This document shows positions 1 to 12,879 of a DNA stretch of 64,000 nucleotides, one piece after another. This DNA is from Isoetes taiwanensis. Lineage: Eukaryota > Streptophyta > Lycopodiopsida > Isoetales > Isoetaceae. The notes below the pieces were generated by a model. It saw only the letters and a program-made list of their open reading frames with translations. It was not told the origin of the DNA and searched no databases. Position numbers and translations under genes: made by a program. The stretch covers positions 3,814,792-3,878,791 of the forward strand of contig JAJEKV010000017.1 in NCBI GenBank assembly GCA_021234155.1, given 5' to 3'. How positions within the stretch are numbered: the stretch's first letter is position 1; each line of letters begins with the position of its first letter.

Positions 1-2470
1 CCAGATTGCCATATACTGTGTGTACACTTTTAGGCGGTATGTTCCCTCACCGAACTTGAAGCTTTATTTCAAACCATAAACTTTGTTAGCGGGTTAAAGC
101 TATCATGGAGCCGCATACCCCATCAAGCAATGTTAGCATGTCGAGCAACAAGGTTGGATTTTACGATGTTATGTCATGGAATGGAGCTGTCGATGGAGTG
201 CGAGGAATGATTGGTAGGATTATGCATCCGGATGCTAGAGCACTCTTAGAAGTGGCTATTGATAAATTATGGCAAAATCGGCGGCGGGGATGAGACATTA
301 CAAAGCGGTAAATCCTATGCGGCGGGGAATATGAACATCAAGGATACTTTATGGAAATTTGATATCGCGTATGGGTGGGGCAAATCATGGCAAGATCTGG
401 AACAAGCTCTCGCGAGGTTGGAAGTGGGGGTAGATGGCGCCAAAGTACCAGCGGAAGAGAATTTGTAAATTTTGTGATACATGTAGTGTTGGAGGCGAAG
501 ACCATGTGTTTGTTCAACGCCCACGACGCCTACAATGATATTAGGGTAAGGTGGCACTTCACTATACTAGTTTTCATGCATTATTTGCGAATCATATTAT
601 AAGTTAAGGACAATATATTAAGGCGGTGGATGCACACCATGTTTACATTGAAGTTAAACTGCGATGTAGCATGTAATTGAGCGCTCCATGGCCTTTTAGG
701 GCCCTATGAGAGCAAGAATAAATTAAATTAAATTAAATTAATTCCCTGGTTATTCCTACCCCAAATCGAACTCCAAAAGCTATGGCATGGGCAGCCTCAA
801 ATGATCTACAAATTCTAAAGACAAAACCCTGTGCAGAATATTGTGGCATTTAGGAGATCAACTTCAAACCCTGCATACAAAATCCTGTATAAAAGCTCTT
901 ATCTCATAATGTCTGAGACTTCCATTTCCTCAGGAAACTAAGCTGAGAGCTTGACAATGAAAACTGCGTCTCTTACACCCGACCCTTACGGCCTTCTTCA
1001 CCATCTCGGATGGCTTTGTTCTACTTTCTGGTTTCAATCCCCACTTCTGCCTTTTGCTTTTATCTTGCTTTTTTGTTTCAATCCCAGGTCGTCTTCATTG
1101 AAAGTATTAAAAAAAAAAGTAAAGAAGCTATAAGCTGACTCATACATAGCAGGATGAAGAAAGTGGGTGGCAATAGAACCTAGTGGCTCAGGGCGATTAG
1201 CAAAAGCAAGGAGTTTTGCACCTGCAATTTAGGCCGGAGCTCTCCTGCGCACTTGAGATCATACTGCGTGTTTTCGTCTGCTTTCCGGCCTAGACTAGAG
1301 AAAAGAACTAAGCGAGAGCTGCGGGGAGTTGGGAAGAAAGAAGGCTAAGCTGATGGGTTCATGTTGGATTTCTTTTGGTTGTGAATTGAGGATGACTTCG
1401 ACCTTTTAGGAGTTTTCTCCTTCCGTATGCACAAGAGGCTTAGTTTGCCTTTGTGTAATGTTAAGGAATTTAAATTGCGCGCATAATGCACATCCCTACT
1501 ACTCAATAATAATACAAATAAAGCGTTTAGTAAAAAAGACTAGAGCTATTGTGGTCAAAGTCAAGTGGAAAAAGTCAAAGGATTCTATATAGGAGTCAAA
1601 GCCTGATGTGGGCATCAAACAACTACTTGAACATGCTTAAAGGCTTAATGTGTTGGAGATGTATACGTTTCCCTCGGATGGCCGAAATGGAATTAGGCAG
1701 TGAGTTTTGAAGCGGCTACTAACATTACTTGTCGTCCTACGGTGGGAGATCGCCCGTGCATTGATCGGCGACCACGATCGTGATTACTTCATATTCCAGG
1801 TGCGAGCCTCAATGCAGTAGCGGCGTAGGCGCCCTCCCTCCACGACCATGATTACTTGTACCTTCTATAGGTGGAGCTGCAGTGCTTATTCACCCGCCAT
1901 AGCGTCACGCCCGTATGGCGGAATATGCTTCTTGAAGATGGTCCTATAGGCCCTTGAGTAGGTGGCGCGCGGAAGCCAGCGTTCACTTGGCGTGCATGTG
2001 GTGGAGAGTAAATTCGATGTGGACCCGTGATACCTTTGCGTCCCATGTTTGCTCGTCGGTCTCTATATGCCCAACGATTATTCCTATTAGTTAGGATTGG
2101 CTATTTCTCTCCGGTATATGCGATGTTGGTAATGATGCGACTCGCATCCGCGATGCGGTGGTCGTCGGTCAGCTACTCATCCCGTCTTACGGCATTGCGT
2201 TAGTTTGTACTCATACCTACCGTGGAACCACCGCACGTTATTTCGAAATACTTGATCACTTAGCCATCAGCGTTGTAATATAAATTAGCTTTTCCCGATA
2301 CAACATCATTATTAATGGCTCCCCCCTCTCAATTCTTTCCTTTATCTAGAATTGAGACAAGGCTACTTACTTACCCCCTACTTATTCGATAGTAAAAAGC
2401 TGAAATGCTTACAAAGGGCCATTCTTCATTTAAGGAGCTTAGGATGATTAAGGGACTTAAATTGCCTAAC
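1..2470. other. Gene-poor stretch, no supported gene
   Basis: I see no convincing coding region here. Reading frames are short, without recognisable domains and interrupted by stops. A short AATTA run lies near 717-742. The part from about 1700 to 2250 is by eye richer in CpG than its surroundings and may be a decayed element, but nothing in it could be assigned. Confidence 0.5.
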
Positions 2471-2472
2471 AA

Positions 2473-4100
2473 GTGATAGGTCCTTTCGTTCTCAATATCT
2501 TGATGATACTTTTTGCCTTTTTTAGATCTTTGGGATCTCTAACATTGATTTCTTTCTTGACACATTTACATCAATCCAATTCTCGGTTTATGCAGGGTCC
2601 ACACCTAAATTTGGCTAAATGTGTGATCATTGGTGATAATATCGATAAAACTTTTACTAATCTCAAGGTTATTTAATACTTATCATGCTTCCTCTTCTAG
2701 GTATGCCTTTGTCTCTCAATCCTAACCTTAAAGGAAACATGGCAGCCCATAATTATGAAATTAGGAAGAAGCTAAAATAATAATAATTTTAGAGGTGGTT
2801 TATCCTTCTTTGGTAGATCTATTAGTGCAATTCTGTCACAGCCAGCACACACATTTCTATTTTTCTTCTACTTTAGTAGCCCTAAGTCAATTTACTCACG
2901 AGATTGAGAAAGATTATGAGAAAGTTTATGCAGGGAGAAACTGTTTGGTAGGATGGGAATTATGTTACCAAGCCTAAAAGCATGGCTGGTCTTGGTACAA
3001 GGATCTTTATCACAAGCAATGCTTTGGTACGCTTAAATACATTTGAAGTCCTTCATGAATAATCTTTAGTCCATCCTCTCATTTCATTAGATCTTTGGCT
3101 TTGTACTCTCACCCAGATTAGCCATCCTACAATTGAGCATATTCTACGACTCACATTTTAATGTATTCTCCAGTGAATTACAAATACTTCCCCTCTTATG
3201 AGGGAACATTTATGAAGAAAACTGGAATAAAAGTGCAATGCGCCTATGAATATGATGATCACCTCAAGATCTTAACTTGCACATGGCCCATTTTTTTGGA
3301 ATCAATTACGAGAGAATCATCCTAATAAGGTTCACTTTGAGACATCCAAAATTTATAAAAAGTAAGTGCGATCATGGTCTCCCTTTTCCTAAGTGACCTA
3401 TACGAATAATAAACTCATTTCTTGGACCAATCGAAAACTTAGTTCATGGCACCTCTGGTGGCAAGGTCTATTTACTGCATATTAGATGATCCTTCCTAGG
3501 TTTGGTTAAATAATGTGTCCCTAAGGCAACCAATTGGAGCATTGGAGGTAAGTGTTTTGTATAGGTGATCAAATCTATTACTGCTATTACTCCGATTATG
3601 ACAATCCTTCCATTTGGTCTCATATGGTCTATCACTATGGATGAGGCCAAATCACTTTTCATGATGTATGGAACTCTTATTTACTTCCCTAAAAGATTCG
3701 GCTTCTTTATTTGGGCTGCTAGCCAATAAAAGCATTCTAGTATTTACATATTCTTCCCTGGGAATGTGTATTTACGCCTTGGCGCGACTTGATTGCAATT
3801 TGGAGGGAAGATCTTGAACACATTTTTATGTCCTAAAGCTCAACCCTTTGCGAGGTCTTGGTTTTTGATGTAAAGTTGGTCCAGTTCTTTCTCCTAACAA
3901 GATCTACAGTAATTTGTTGTCTTATGTCCAAAATGGGGTTTGTACTTTTTTATTATCTTATCATGTTTGTGCTCTTTGGAATATACGGAAGGCAAAATAG
4001 AGTAGTTTATAGCAAAAGAATTTCTCTATTTTTTGGATCAGGTTGCACTTTCAACTTGATGTTGGAGTCTACTACCTCGACATATAAGAGAGCTAATTGA
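2473..4100 (+). mobile_element. Decayed LINE (non-LTR retrotransposon) 3' part
   Basis: The forward translation, read across several frameshifts and stops, recalls the C-terminal half of a plant L1-type reverse transcriptase polyprotein. Near 2590-2640 there is a stretch like the conserved segment after the catalytic core (LNLAKCVIIGDNI). Near 2770-3030 follow pieces like the conserved W-N/GR segment and the region that normally reads PKSxGGLG (here MLPSLKAW). Near 3800-3870 there is EDLEHIFMS, which resembles the zinc-binding zf-RVT segment at the end of such proteins. No intact catalytic motif is left. What is seen is motif order on one strand; the family assignment rests on memory of plant LINEs. 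It could also be two overlapping decayed copies. Confidence 0.45.
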
Positions 4101-7100
4101 TAAATATGTGAGAAAATGGGATTCTATTGGTCATTTGGGGGTCTGATTTATTTATGGCTAATTTCAATGTATCAATTCTAATTACGCTTTTGGTGATGAT
4201 GTTAGCTTTAAGGAGAGCATGGGTGAAATGGATGACGATGTCATAAAAGGATGTATTGTGTATGACACGAAACTATTCTTCAACAAACTTTACGAAAGTA
4301 GAAGAGTTTGGACACAACTATATATAAAGATATTACTACTTGAGAAGTGGTGCAATTTTATATGTTGCGTTTTCTTATCGTATACTTGGGATACATGGTA
4401 GGAACGTTTTTAAGATTGAGAGGAAGCGATTACTATACTCACAGTTGTTGGGTGGTTATATGGCTCCTTGTTTTGCTTGAGTGTATCGGCCTCTCTTGCT
4501 TGGATAGCATTCTTGGCAATTTGCTAATGGCTACACTTTTTGGATCCGGCGGCTCTTTCTATGCAGCCTTTAACTCCAAGCTTGACTCTCTCTGCAAACA
4601 AACCCGAGTAGCCTTATCCTTGCTTTTAGCCTGCGTCCAAATCTAACGGAAGGACACATTAATTGCTCAATGGTACATCTCCTAATGCAGAAGGAATTTT
4701 TAGTTTGGTTTCCTTTGTGAGTATTAACAATATTTTACGATTTGGGGTACGTGATCTCTCCACATTTTTGAAGACTATCACATTTTTGAAGGTATCTCTA
4801 CTTAGCAGGTTATCCTTTGACCATCTGACTCATTTAGGGATCGATTTACATTTCGTATACCAGTTGTTTGCATTATGTGGGTTTTGTAGTTAAAAGATCT
4901 TTGCTAGCCTTTTGAGTGGTCAATGGAACTATGTATTGTGTTTCTTGATTAATGGAAAAATCTACTCTTACTCTCAAAAAAAAAGAAAAAGAAAAGAAAA
5001 AAGAGGTGAATAGAATAGTCGGAATGCAAACAATAATCAGTGGGGTGATGATGCTTGGCCATAACTCTAGGCGCTAAAAAGTACGCTGTTTTGGTGCTCG
5101 TACTTATGAAATATATGATGACAAATGTGGTCTGAAGAAATGTAGGTGCTAATACGGAGTTTCTTTGACGAATGGATGATCCACTAATCATTTGGTACAA
5201 GCCTATTTTTAGAAACCTAGAAAATTTGAGTAAGTAAAATATGCTTTAACTTCCTCATCCACATGGCTTGTGTCGTTTTGTGAAGAATATAATTATGTAC
5301 CCTTTGCTTGATTTCACCGGCCATTTGCTGCTTAAACTTTTTGTATAGCCACCTTCTCAAGCGTTAAAACATCACAGCAAGATAAAGTCACGGCATAAAA
5401 CAACATATGCACCTTTAAGCTAAGAGCGTTACTACGGAACACTTCTTGGTGTAGTTAAGTACGAGAGTTCTCCAGTGCAGGGTTAACTTACTTGCTTAGC
5501 AAGCATTGAGCGCTCCATAAAACAAAAGAAATGTAATATGGGTAGACGGCGATCACCTAGCCTTTTCTTCTCACGCAATACCTTGCTTTTGCAAACGAAA
5601 TAATACATATCAAATTGCATCGAATTGTCCTTTATGTTAGAGCTTGAATATTGAACCTATCCAAAAATAGAATGGTACTTTGCCAACACCAATGCGGTCA
5701 CGAGATTCATGCATTGCCGCAATGGATTTCCCTCTGAAGCAATTTACATCTAATGCTACACGATACGCTTTTCGGATACCATATTATTTTGGAAATTTGC
5801 TTATAATGTGCCTCTGTTGCTTGTATAATCAGAGGCTGCACTTGTTTGATTCTTGAGAACTTGAGGTATAGCAGTAGTGATCTTAACTCAAAACACTAAA
5901 GGGAAGTCTCATGAGTGGATACAACCAACTTTATAGCGGTCAAAATTGGCGACATCTACCAAGCAAAAATACAGAAAAGAATAGATTTGGAGGCTGGAAC
6001 CTCTCCATGCATATATCTTCACATTGGCTTGCCTACTTGTGCATTTGAATCCATGATCCGTCGATTTTCATTCTTATGTAAGAGCACCTGCACTTACAAC
6101 TTGCACTATATTTTCTTCTTCATTTGCCAATCTTTTTCCCCTAATATTTTACCTAGAGCTTGATCTTTGCACAAAAGAAAGAGATACTTGAAGGAAAAGC
6201 TTGGTGGCTAGGCTCTTGATGAAACAAATAAACACTTAGCAAAATGCATACCTATGTGATGGCATATGTAGATGCAGGCACAAAAGAGTCTCTCATATGA
6301 GTGAAATGGGGCAAAAGAGATCCGGTGTGGAGCGAGAGCTTATCTATCGGTAGAAAACTCCACATATCTTTTGCAGCGGAATGTAGTTCTAATGCTAGAA
6401 ATTTACCACACCATGAGTTAGGTCATCTCAGCCATTAGTAGAGTTTGTGAAAGTACCTGAGAAGATATTGCGGATCAGGAGCGAGAGTTTGCGGTGTATT
6501 TTATGGAGTAAGCAATTAGATTGAGAGGCGGGTGCAAAGCTTGGCATTTCCGGTTAGGTCCCAGGGTTCATCTCGCAGTCGAGAAGGAGGAAGTAGATTT
6601 TTAGGGAGATTTTAGAATTTCTTGGATTATGCGATCTCAATATTGCTTTCGTCCGTAGCAGCTTATTAGGTTAACTTTTTGCTGATGTGGCGACGGTGGC
6701 ATGGCTAGAAATCTTGAGGAAAGTGGGCCATTTCAGGGTTAAATGACCGCAGCACAAGAGCTTTTCAATTTCTTATGGCATCTTTGACCTTCTATTTTTA
6801 GTGTTTAGAAATTATATACAATAGTTTGACAAAAGAAAACACGCACAGAAAACCCTTATTTTTTGAATAAAGCCTTTTCCCCGAAACAAAAAACTAGTAC
6901 CATTTACAAACGTAATGGCATGCCTCATCGTAAAAAAATATATGTATGTTAAAGAATAGAATATCATCATAGAATAAACCTGAAATATGCTTATTAGGCT
7001 TTGGAACTCATACATAGAGCATTCACAATCATTATAAATTGTCTCATTCCAAGGCATTCTCATAGTTTCAAGACATTCAAATTCCTTGAACATACTAATG

Positions 7101-8900
7101 TGAATCAATAATTTAAGAGCAGTTACAATCTGCATTTGATCCAAAATCTAGTACATGTATCACTCACCATATTGCCAAAAAGATCGTATTGTCTTCAATT
7201 AGCAATATCAAGTTCTCCTTCCACACAACTAATAAGTGAGTTCCTTTGCAAAGAAAGCAATTGTAGTATGCTAATACATCACGACACCATCATATACTAA
7301 AAATGCTTTCAATGCTTGATAATTCTGCGAGTAGCTTTTACAATGCTTGAACATGTTAATTTATTGAGAAAATCACTTCTGATTCATCTGTTATAATATT
7401 CAAGTTAGAATCATATTGTCCTGAGATTATCACACTTACTACATTTCGTGTAGGCAAGGTCTCAAAGCTGCATTCCATGTAAAAAAATTCCAATTTGATA
7501 GCTTAGAAAACGGTTTGTTTGCACAATTGAGACACGTGCCTATTATATTTGTATATTAGTTCACCTTCCTTTCTATCTAAACATATGTAATTGAGTTTCT
7601 AATTTTTCTTTTTTCTTTTTTCATGTTCTCATACATAATCCTAAATGAAGGTTGGGGAATACGTTCTTGAGTAAAATGAGCAGAGATCTATAGCAGTAGC
7701 TACCAACATACATAAAATTTTGAGGTACGGCATTCAAACTTAACCTATCTTTGGAGAAGGTATTCTTGAGCTCTTTTTGTAAGATTCAACTGCTTGTGAC
7801 TAGAAGCGGCCCTCGACTTAAATTTGGGAGCAAGGCTGCCCAGTGCATCCTTCCACTCCTCCTAGCCATCATGCAAGTAGGTTGTGCTCTTTAATTCTAT
7901 ACTATTACGCTCCCTGCCTCTGCTCCTGCATCCTAAGCAATGGGAGGCTGGGCCAACAAAGTAAGCTATGACCACCGCATTTCCTATCGAGAGAAAAATG
8001 TTATTTCTTGCTTTTGGAGTGCTTGCATTCAAGATCGTATTTGAAGTCGGCAACCTTTTCCTTCATCTGTCCCTTAAGGCTTCTAGTGCACCATTTTGGT
8101 TCATCTTTATTCGAGAGGAAGGGCAATCACGGTCAGCGTGAGGGTAAGTTGCCATCAGTTTTGGGCATTTTAGCTTAGTGCTTGAAAGAATGGATATTCA
8201 TAGGAGGCTGGCACCTACCAAAGGTTTCAGAGTGTGTGTGAAGTAGGAAATCTTACGGTGAACAACAACCACAGGATAATAGGAGCAATAGAATCTCTGC
8301 GGCTCCCTTTTACGTATCGGTGTTGATATTTCTAGAAACATGATGAAGTTGGTCGAGTCATTTTGGGGATAGCTTTCAGAGAAGCTTCATTCGATTACGT
8401 AACATCACGGAGCTGGCGGTAGCTATAGAGCAACAAAGGTGGGTAAATCCGTCTACTTCAATCGGCGTAACTAAGAGATTTAGAGTTTTTTGCAAAATGA
8501 TACGTGCATTTTATGCGCCTAAAAGCGAGGGGCATAGCGGATTCTGAAGTTTTGAAGTGGTAAACAATAAGAAACGAGAAGCGTCTGGTAAGAAGCCCGA
8601 AAGGGTTTTAGTAGCTCAAAATATGGTTCGATGCTATTTTGTGGAACCACAAATATGTGCTCCATTTTCATATAAGCGGACTTTTTTGATTTCTAATCTT
8701 CGGGCTTTGCTGAAACACATGCTCTGTTGTTAAGATTTGGGTTGCTACGTTGTTGCATGATTCGACCAATAGGCAAGATTATAGTTGTTGGGCTCTAAAA
8801 GTCAAGATGCAGCTACCATGGACGCTGAAAATGCGACATGTGAAAAGGGCGACACAAAGTGAAATATCATCGTTCAATAGGAAGACCTTGTGAAGGTCAA
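4100..8900. other. AT-rich intergenic stretch, no supported gene
   Basis: All open frames are short and lack recognisable domains. A purine-rich A/G run lies at about 4975-5007 and several T-rich runs near 7600. Nothing here could be assigned to a gene or a known element. Confidence 0.45.
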
Positions 8901-10640
8901 TCTATGCTGAATAAAATTTAAATTGTGTTTTGTCAGCAAGCTGATTGGTACGCATAATTCTTTGGGTTGTTTTGGCCTAGATAAGCTCGTAAACTATCTT
9001 GCTCTTGGTTCATATGAAAAGCATGGACCTATAAAGGAAGATTGCGGCATGGCTTCTTCTACTTCCATGCCTTCCATTTCTTCATCATTCATGTTTTGCT
9101 TTTCAGCTAGATTATCGTGTTACATCTTCAATCACTAATTTACCTCCATTCTCATTGTGAGCAATTTCTGCACCCATTGATTCATCAGAAACAAACGTAC
9201 CCAAGGCATTAAAGTTAAATTATTCTCCTTTAATTGCAAAAGCTTGATTTAGTGAGCAGCTGTGTGTGTGTGTGTGTGTGCATTTCTTTGACGTGGCCCA
9301 AGGAACATACCTTTTGAGAGGAAAGAGACATACCTTTTGAGTGGAAAGAAAACCGTCATTCGCTTGAAATGTTTCTTATGTAAAAACATAAGCACAACTT
9401 TGAGTACTATTTCCTCTTTGGGAAAAACCCCGTTGGGAAGCTTATCGAGCAGTATTTCCTCTTTGGGCAAAACCCCGTTGGGAAGCTTATAATTTTTTTA
9501 AGCATTTTCTCAAAAACAAAAAAACAAGAAACATCTTCTGAAGTCTCACATTCTAACAAACAAGATTATGAAGGTATTAGAAAGAAAAATATTTGCCACC
9601 AAGTTTCCCTTGATTATATGGGCATGAACTTCACTCCCTCATGTAAGGGCTTGCATCTTAGTGCAAACATGCGAAAGGAAAACAAAAGAATCAAGGCTTA
9701 CATCATTATCCCCCTCCCCTCAATGATGTCTGACAATTGTCTAGTTTTACAAGTTCTTCCTATCTTTGAACTAGGGTCTTTAATAGAGTTTACAAAACCT
9801 TCTATTTTTGCACTAGGATCTTCAATAGAACTTTGTAATCTTTGGTTAAAATTTTATGAGGATAGAAACAATTGGAGTTGTTGCATTTACCATCCTTAAG
9901 TAACTATTTTGAATCGTAATTATAAGATAGAAGTAGAATTGCTTCCATGTATGAAAAGAAACACAAAACTATTTCTTCAAGTATGCCCATGGGTACCCAT
10001 CTTGAAGGAATGGCGAAGTGACAGTATTTGCAAAAGAATATCGATTCATCATTTTGTTAAAGGCTTGAAGCCATGTCACGTACTTTGGGGCCTTGAGGAC
10101 CATGTCAATGAAGTCACCACCCACATAAGAAATTCCAACATCTCGTAGGGCAAATCATGACAAAACTTAAACTAGTTTTTTGAATCATGGACCATGTCAT
10201 GAGCATCCCTCATAGTAAAATTGCCTAGGGAATTATATACGTGGGTAAAATATTCTAAAATGTTGGTAACCACATACAGGCTACATGGAACTTTCATTTC
10301 ATACATATACCCGATTGTATATATTGCATCTACTCCCTTTCAATTGAGAATAACACAACTAAAGCACACCTAGTTGCAATGCGGTTTGAATACCCTTTAC
10401 TATCATGTAGGGCATAGTGCAAAATAATGTTGTTCCTTTTAAACCGCTGGAGCAAAATTTAGGCCTTACGAAAATTTCATCTTGAGGAAATACGCCATAA
10501 TACTTGGACTTAGAACGAACATCAAGTTGGTAAAGAGAAATGTTCGCGGCGGCCTTAAATTTCTTGTACATATAGTTCATGTACATACATCCATCTCCCT
10601 TGCATATATGGTTCCCGCACTTTGACATGCTTTCAATCCT
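8900..10640. repeat. Unassigned stretch with GT run and local tandem duplications
   Basis: A GT dinucleotide run lies at about 9262-9281. A 27-bp unit containing TACCTTTTGAG is repeated at about 9309-9345. A unit of about 45 bp containing TATTTCCTCTTTGGG and CCCCGTTGGGAAGCTTAT occurs twice in tandem (about 9405-9446 and 9450-9491). Reading frames at 9618-10148 are weak and of unknown nature; I recognise no domain in them. Confidence 0.5.
10532..10567. repeat. Dispersed foldback motif, copy 1 (one arm missing)
   Basis: The sequence AGAGAAATGTTCGCGGCGGCC is followed directly by TTAAATTTCTT. Two further copies at about 49285-49328 and 59644-59688 carry the matching second arm GGCCGCCGCGAT that is missing here. 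All three share the outer AGAAAT/ATTTCTT flanks. Confidence 0.6.
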
Positions 10641-10919
10641 CTTTCACTATGCTTAAAAATGTGTACTTTTCTGGCTTTGTGATGCAAGTTTTTGCGTGCA
10701 AGCTAATATTTTGTATGCTGAGTATCAATTGCAATTGCACTTTATGGCCCTGATAAGACCATAAATTGCCATACCCAAGGTCACGAGGTCAATGCCTCGT
10801 TATAAAAGTGGCCATACATCATTGTAAAGTTGGTGGTGGAAGGAAGTGGTGGAGACAGGACCCACCTAGGTGTGTTGTAAATTGTCACATAACATACGAC
10901 TTTTCGTGCGATGTTAAAA

Positions 10920-11050
<131 letters not shown>

Positions 11051-11159
11051 CGGAAGCATACCAAAAGCATGACATAAGCATGCCAAAAGCGTGACATGAT
11101 TCATACAAAGCGGCATGAGTCTACTACTAGTTTGGTGATACGTGATCCTCCAGTTATTG

Positions 11160-12870
11160 CGTAAAAAGAGGTAAATAATTCAGCTGGAAGTTCTTTGCCT
11201 TCAGTGTTGGCTGCTCCAGTGGTTCTTGAAGAAAGGGATTTTCCTCCCTTGCAAGGCACTGCGAGTATGAGAGCAGAAGTTAATGGGAATATGCATCAAA
11301 CAGATAGATATTCTAGTACATATATAGTTCACCGATCTCGGGCAAAAATGATGTTTGAAGAGTCATACGATTACATTTACAAAGTTTCATATCAAGATTT
11401 AGTGAGGTGGCTTTGTAGGATATATCTAGTGCATTTAGAAGGCAAAGGGGTAAGCGATAGTTTTGCGGTGTTATGCGAAGGGGTAAGGATGAGTTATAGA
11501 CAATGCGTGGAGCACATTAAAGCGGCAAATGTAAAGCTTCAACAACAATTTGCCTCAGGATTGGCATATTTTACTAGTTTGGTACAATGGGAATGTAGTT
11601 CAAGCTTCAAGTATTCATGTGGTTGAAATGGACCATCAAGCTCATATTAAGTATGCCGAGAACTTATCCTTCTAGTGCAGCCCTTGGGTATTTCATTAGT
11701 GGATATTTAGATTTTTCACGGTTCCATATTTGGTTATCTCGGCTTTTGAGACACCTTCAACTTCCTCCTTTTCAGTCCATCAAGTTGTTGGAAAAAAACT
11801 TTGTTTTTATTATGTTTGATAGTAGTGATGTCGTGGACTCTTTGGTATCAAGAGGAATTGATCCACTTGGTAGGGAATATATAATGTACTAATATTACTC
11901 TCCTAGTTTTACTCTAGATATGGTTCGCGCACTAAAGATGCCTTGTTGGTTCTCAATACCTAATTATCTTCCTCCTGATCTAATGGCTCATCAATTTCTA
12001 CTTGCAATTGCAACTAGACTTGGGGTTCATACTTCACACTCCATCATGAATAGTCCGAGGATTTGCATTTCTATATCAGTGGACTCACCTTTACCAAATT
12101 TTATAGTGGTGACGAGCGGGCCTTGGTATAAGAAGTTGGATCTTAAGCTTCTGAATGGTCCAAGGCCATCATTGTATATCACAATACCTCAATATTCATG
12201 AGAAACCCGGCTATATCCAGATCTTGGTTGGCCTTTCACACTAGCCCTTGAGTCGTCCCATGATACTTTATCACGTGGAGTTCGGTCCTCGAGGGCTGTT
12301 ATAGCTCTCTTCAACTGTGGCATTTGGCTAGATCGATGCGGTTTTGGGTCAAGCGAAACAATAGCCATTCTCATTAGCACTTTACACCTAATGAAAGCCC
12401 GGCGTTTTGTTTCTATTGTGGGAGGCTTTTGCTAGCTTTTAAATTGAGATACTCATGCGTCTCATGCATCTATTCAACCTTCCTATGAGGTTAGAGCTCC
12501 GGTTGTTATTTCTTCATTATCAATCTTTGCAGTTGTTTTGCGTTCTTCAGCTATGGAAGATGCACTACTTCCAGATCCAATGGGGCCATAACTCCTTCTA
12601 CTCTCATGTTGATGCTTATTCTTCCCGTGCTTCTAAGGCTGTTATGGCTGGTGGCCCTAATCTTTAGTCCGCTAAAGAGTCATAGCAATACGTCAATTGG
12701 AAGTAAGCTGCGAGGAGGAAGTCTATTACGTCATCTCATGAGGCTATCCCGCCTCGTACTATTCAATGGCATGATAATTATGTCTATTGATGATTATCTC
12801 GATGTGTCAGAACATGTTGATTGTGATGAGGTCATTAAACGCCTCAAGGTGGCACAAGGAGTTTGATTAT
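11160..12870 (+). mobile_element. Decayed LINE ORF1 / DUF4283-like gag remnant
   Basis: Forward frames at 11195-11626, 11617-11892, 11920-12201 and 12606-12866 can be read as one broken protein. The central part (about 11690-12200) contains FHIWLSRLL, then IMFDSSDVVDSLVSRG, then CWFSIPNYLPPDLMAHQFL and a segment ending in ICISISVDSPLPNFIVV. This order resembles the DUF4283 domain of the ORF1 (gag-like) protein of plant LINEs and some other retroelements: a fold ending in a short strand with R-I/V-C-V and D-S-P-L-P, upstream of a zinc knuckle. No zinc knuckle could be identified. Frame changes and stops show the copy is dead. No reverse transcriptase follows downstream, so it is a 3'-truncated or fragmented copy. 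Confidence 0.5.
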
Positions 12871-12879
12871 ACATTGTAT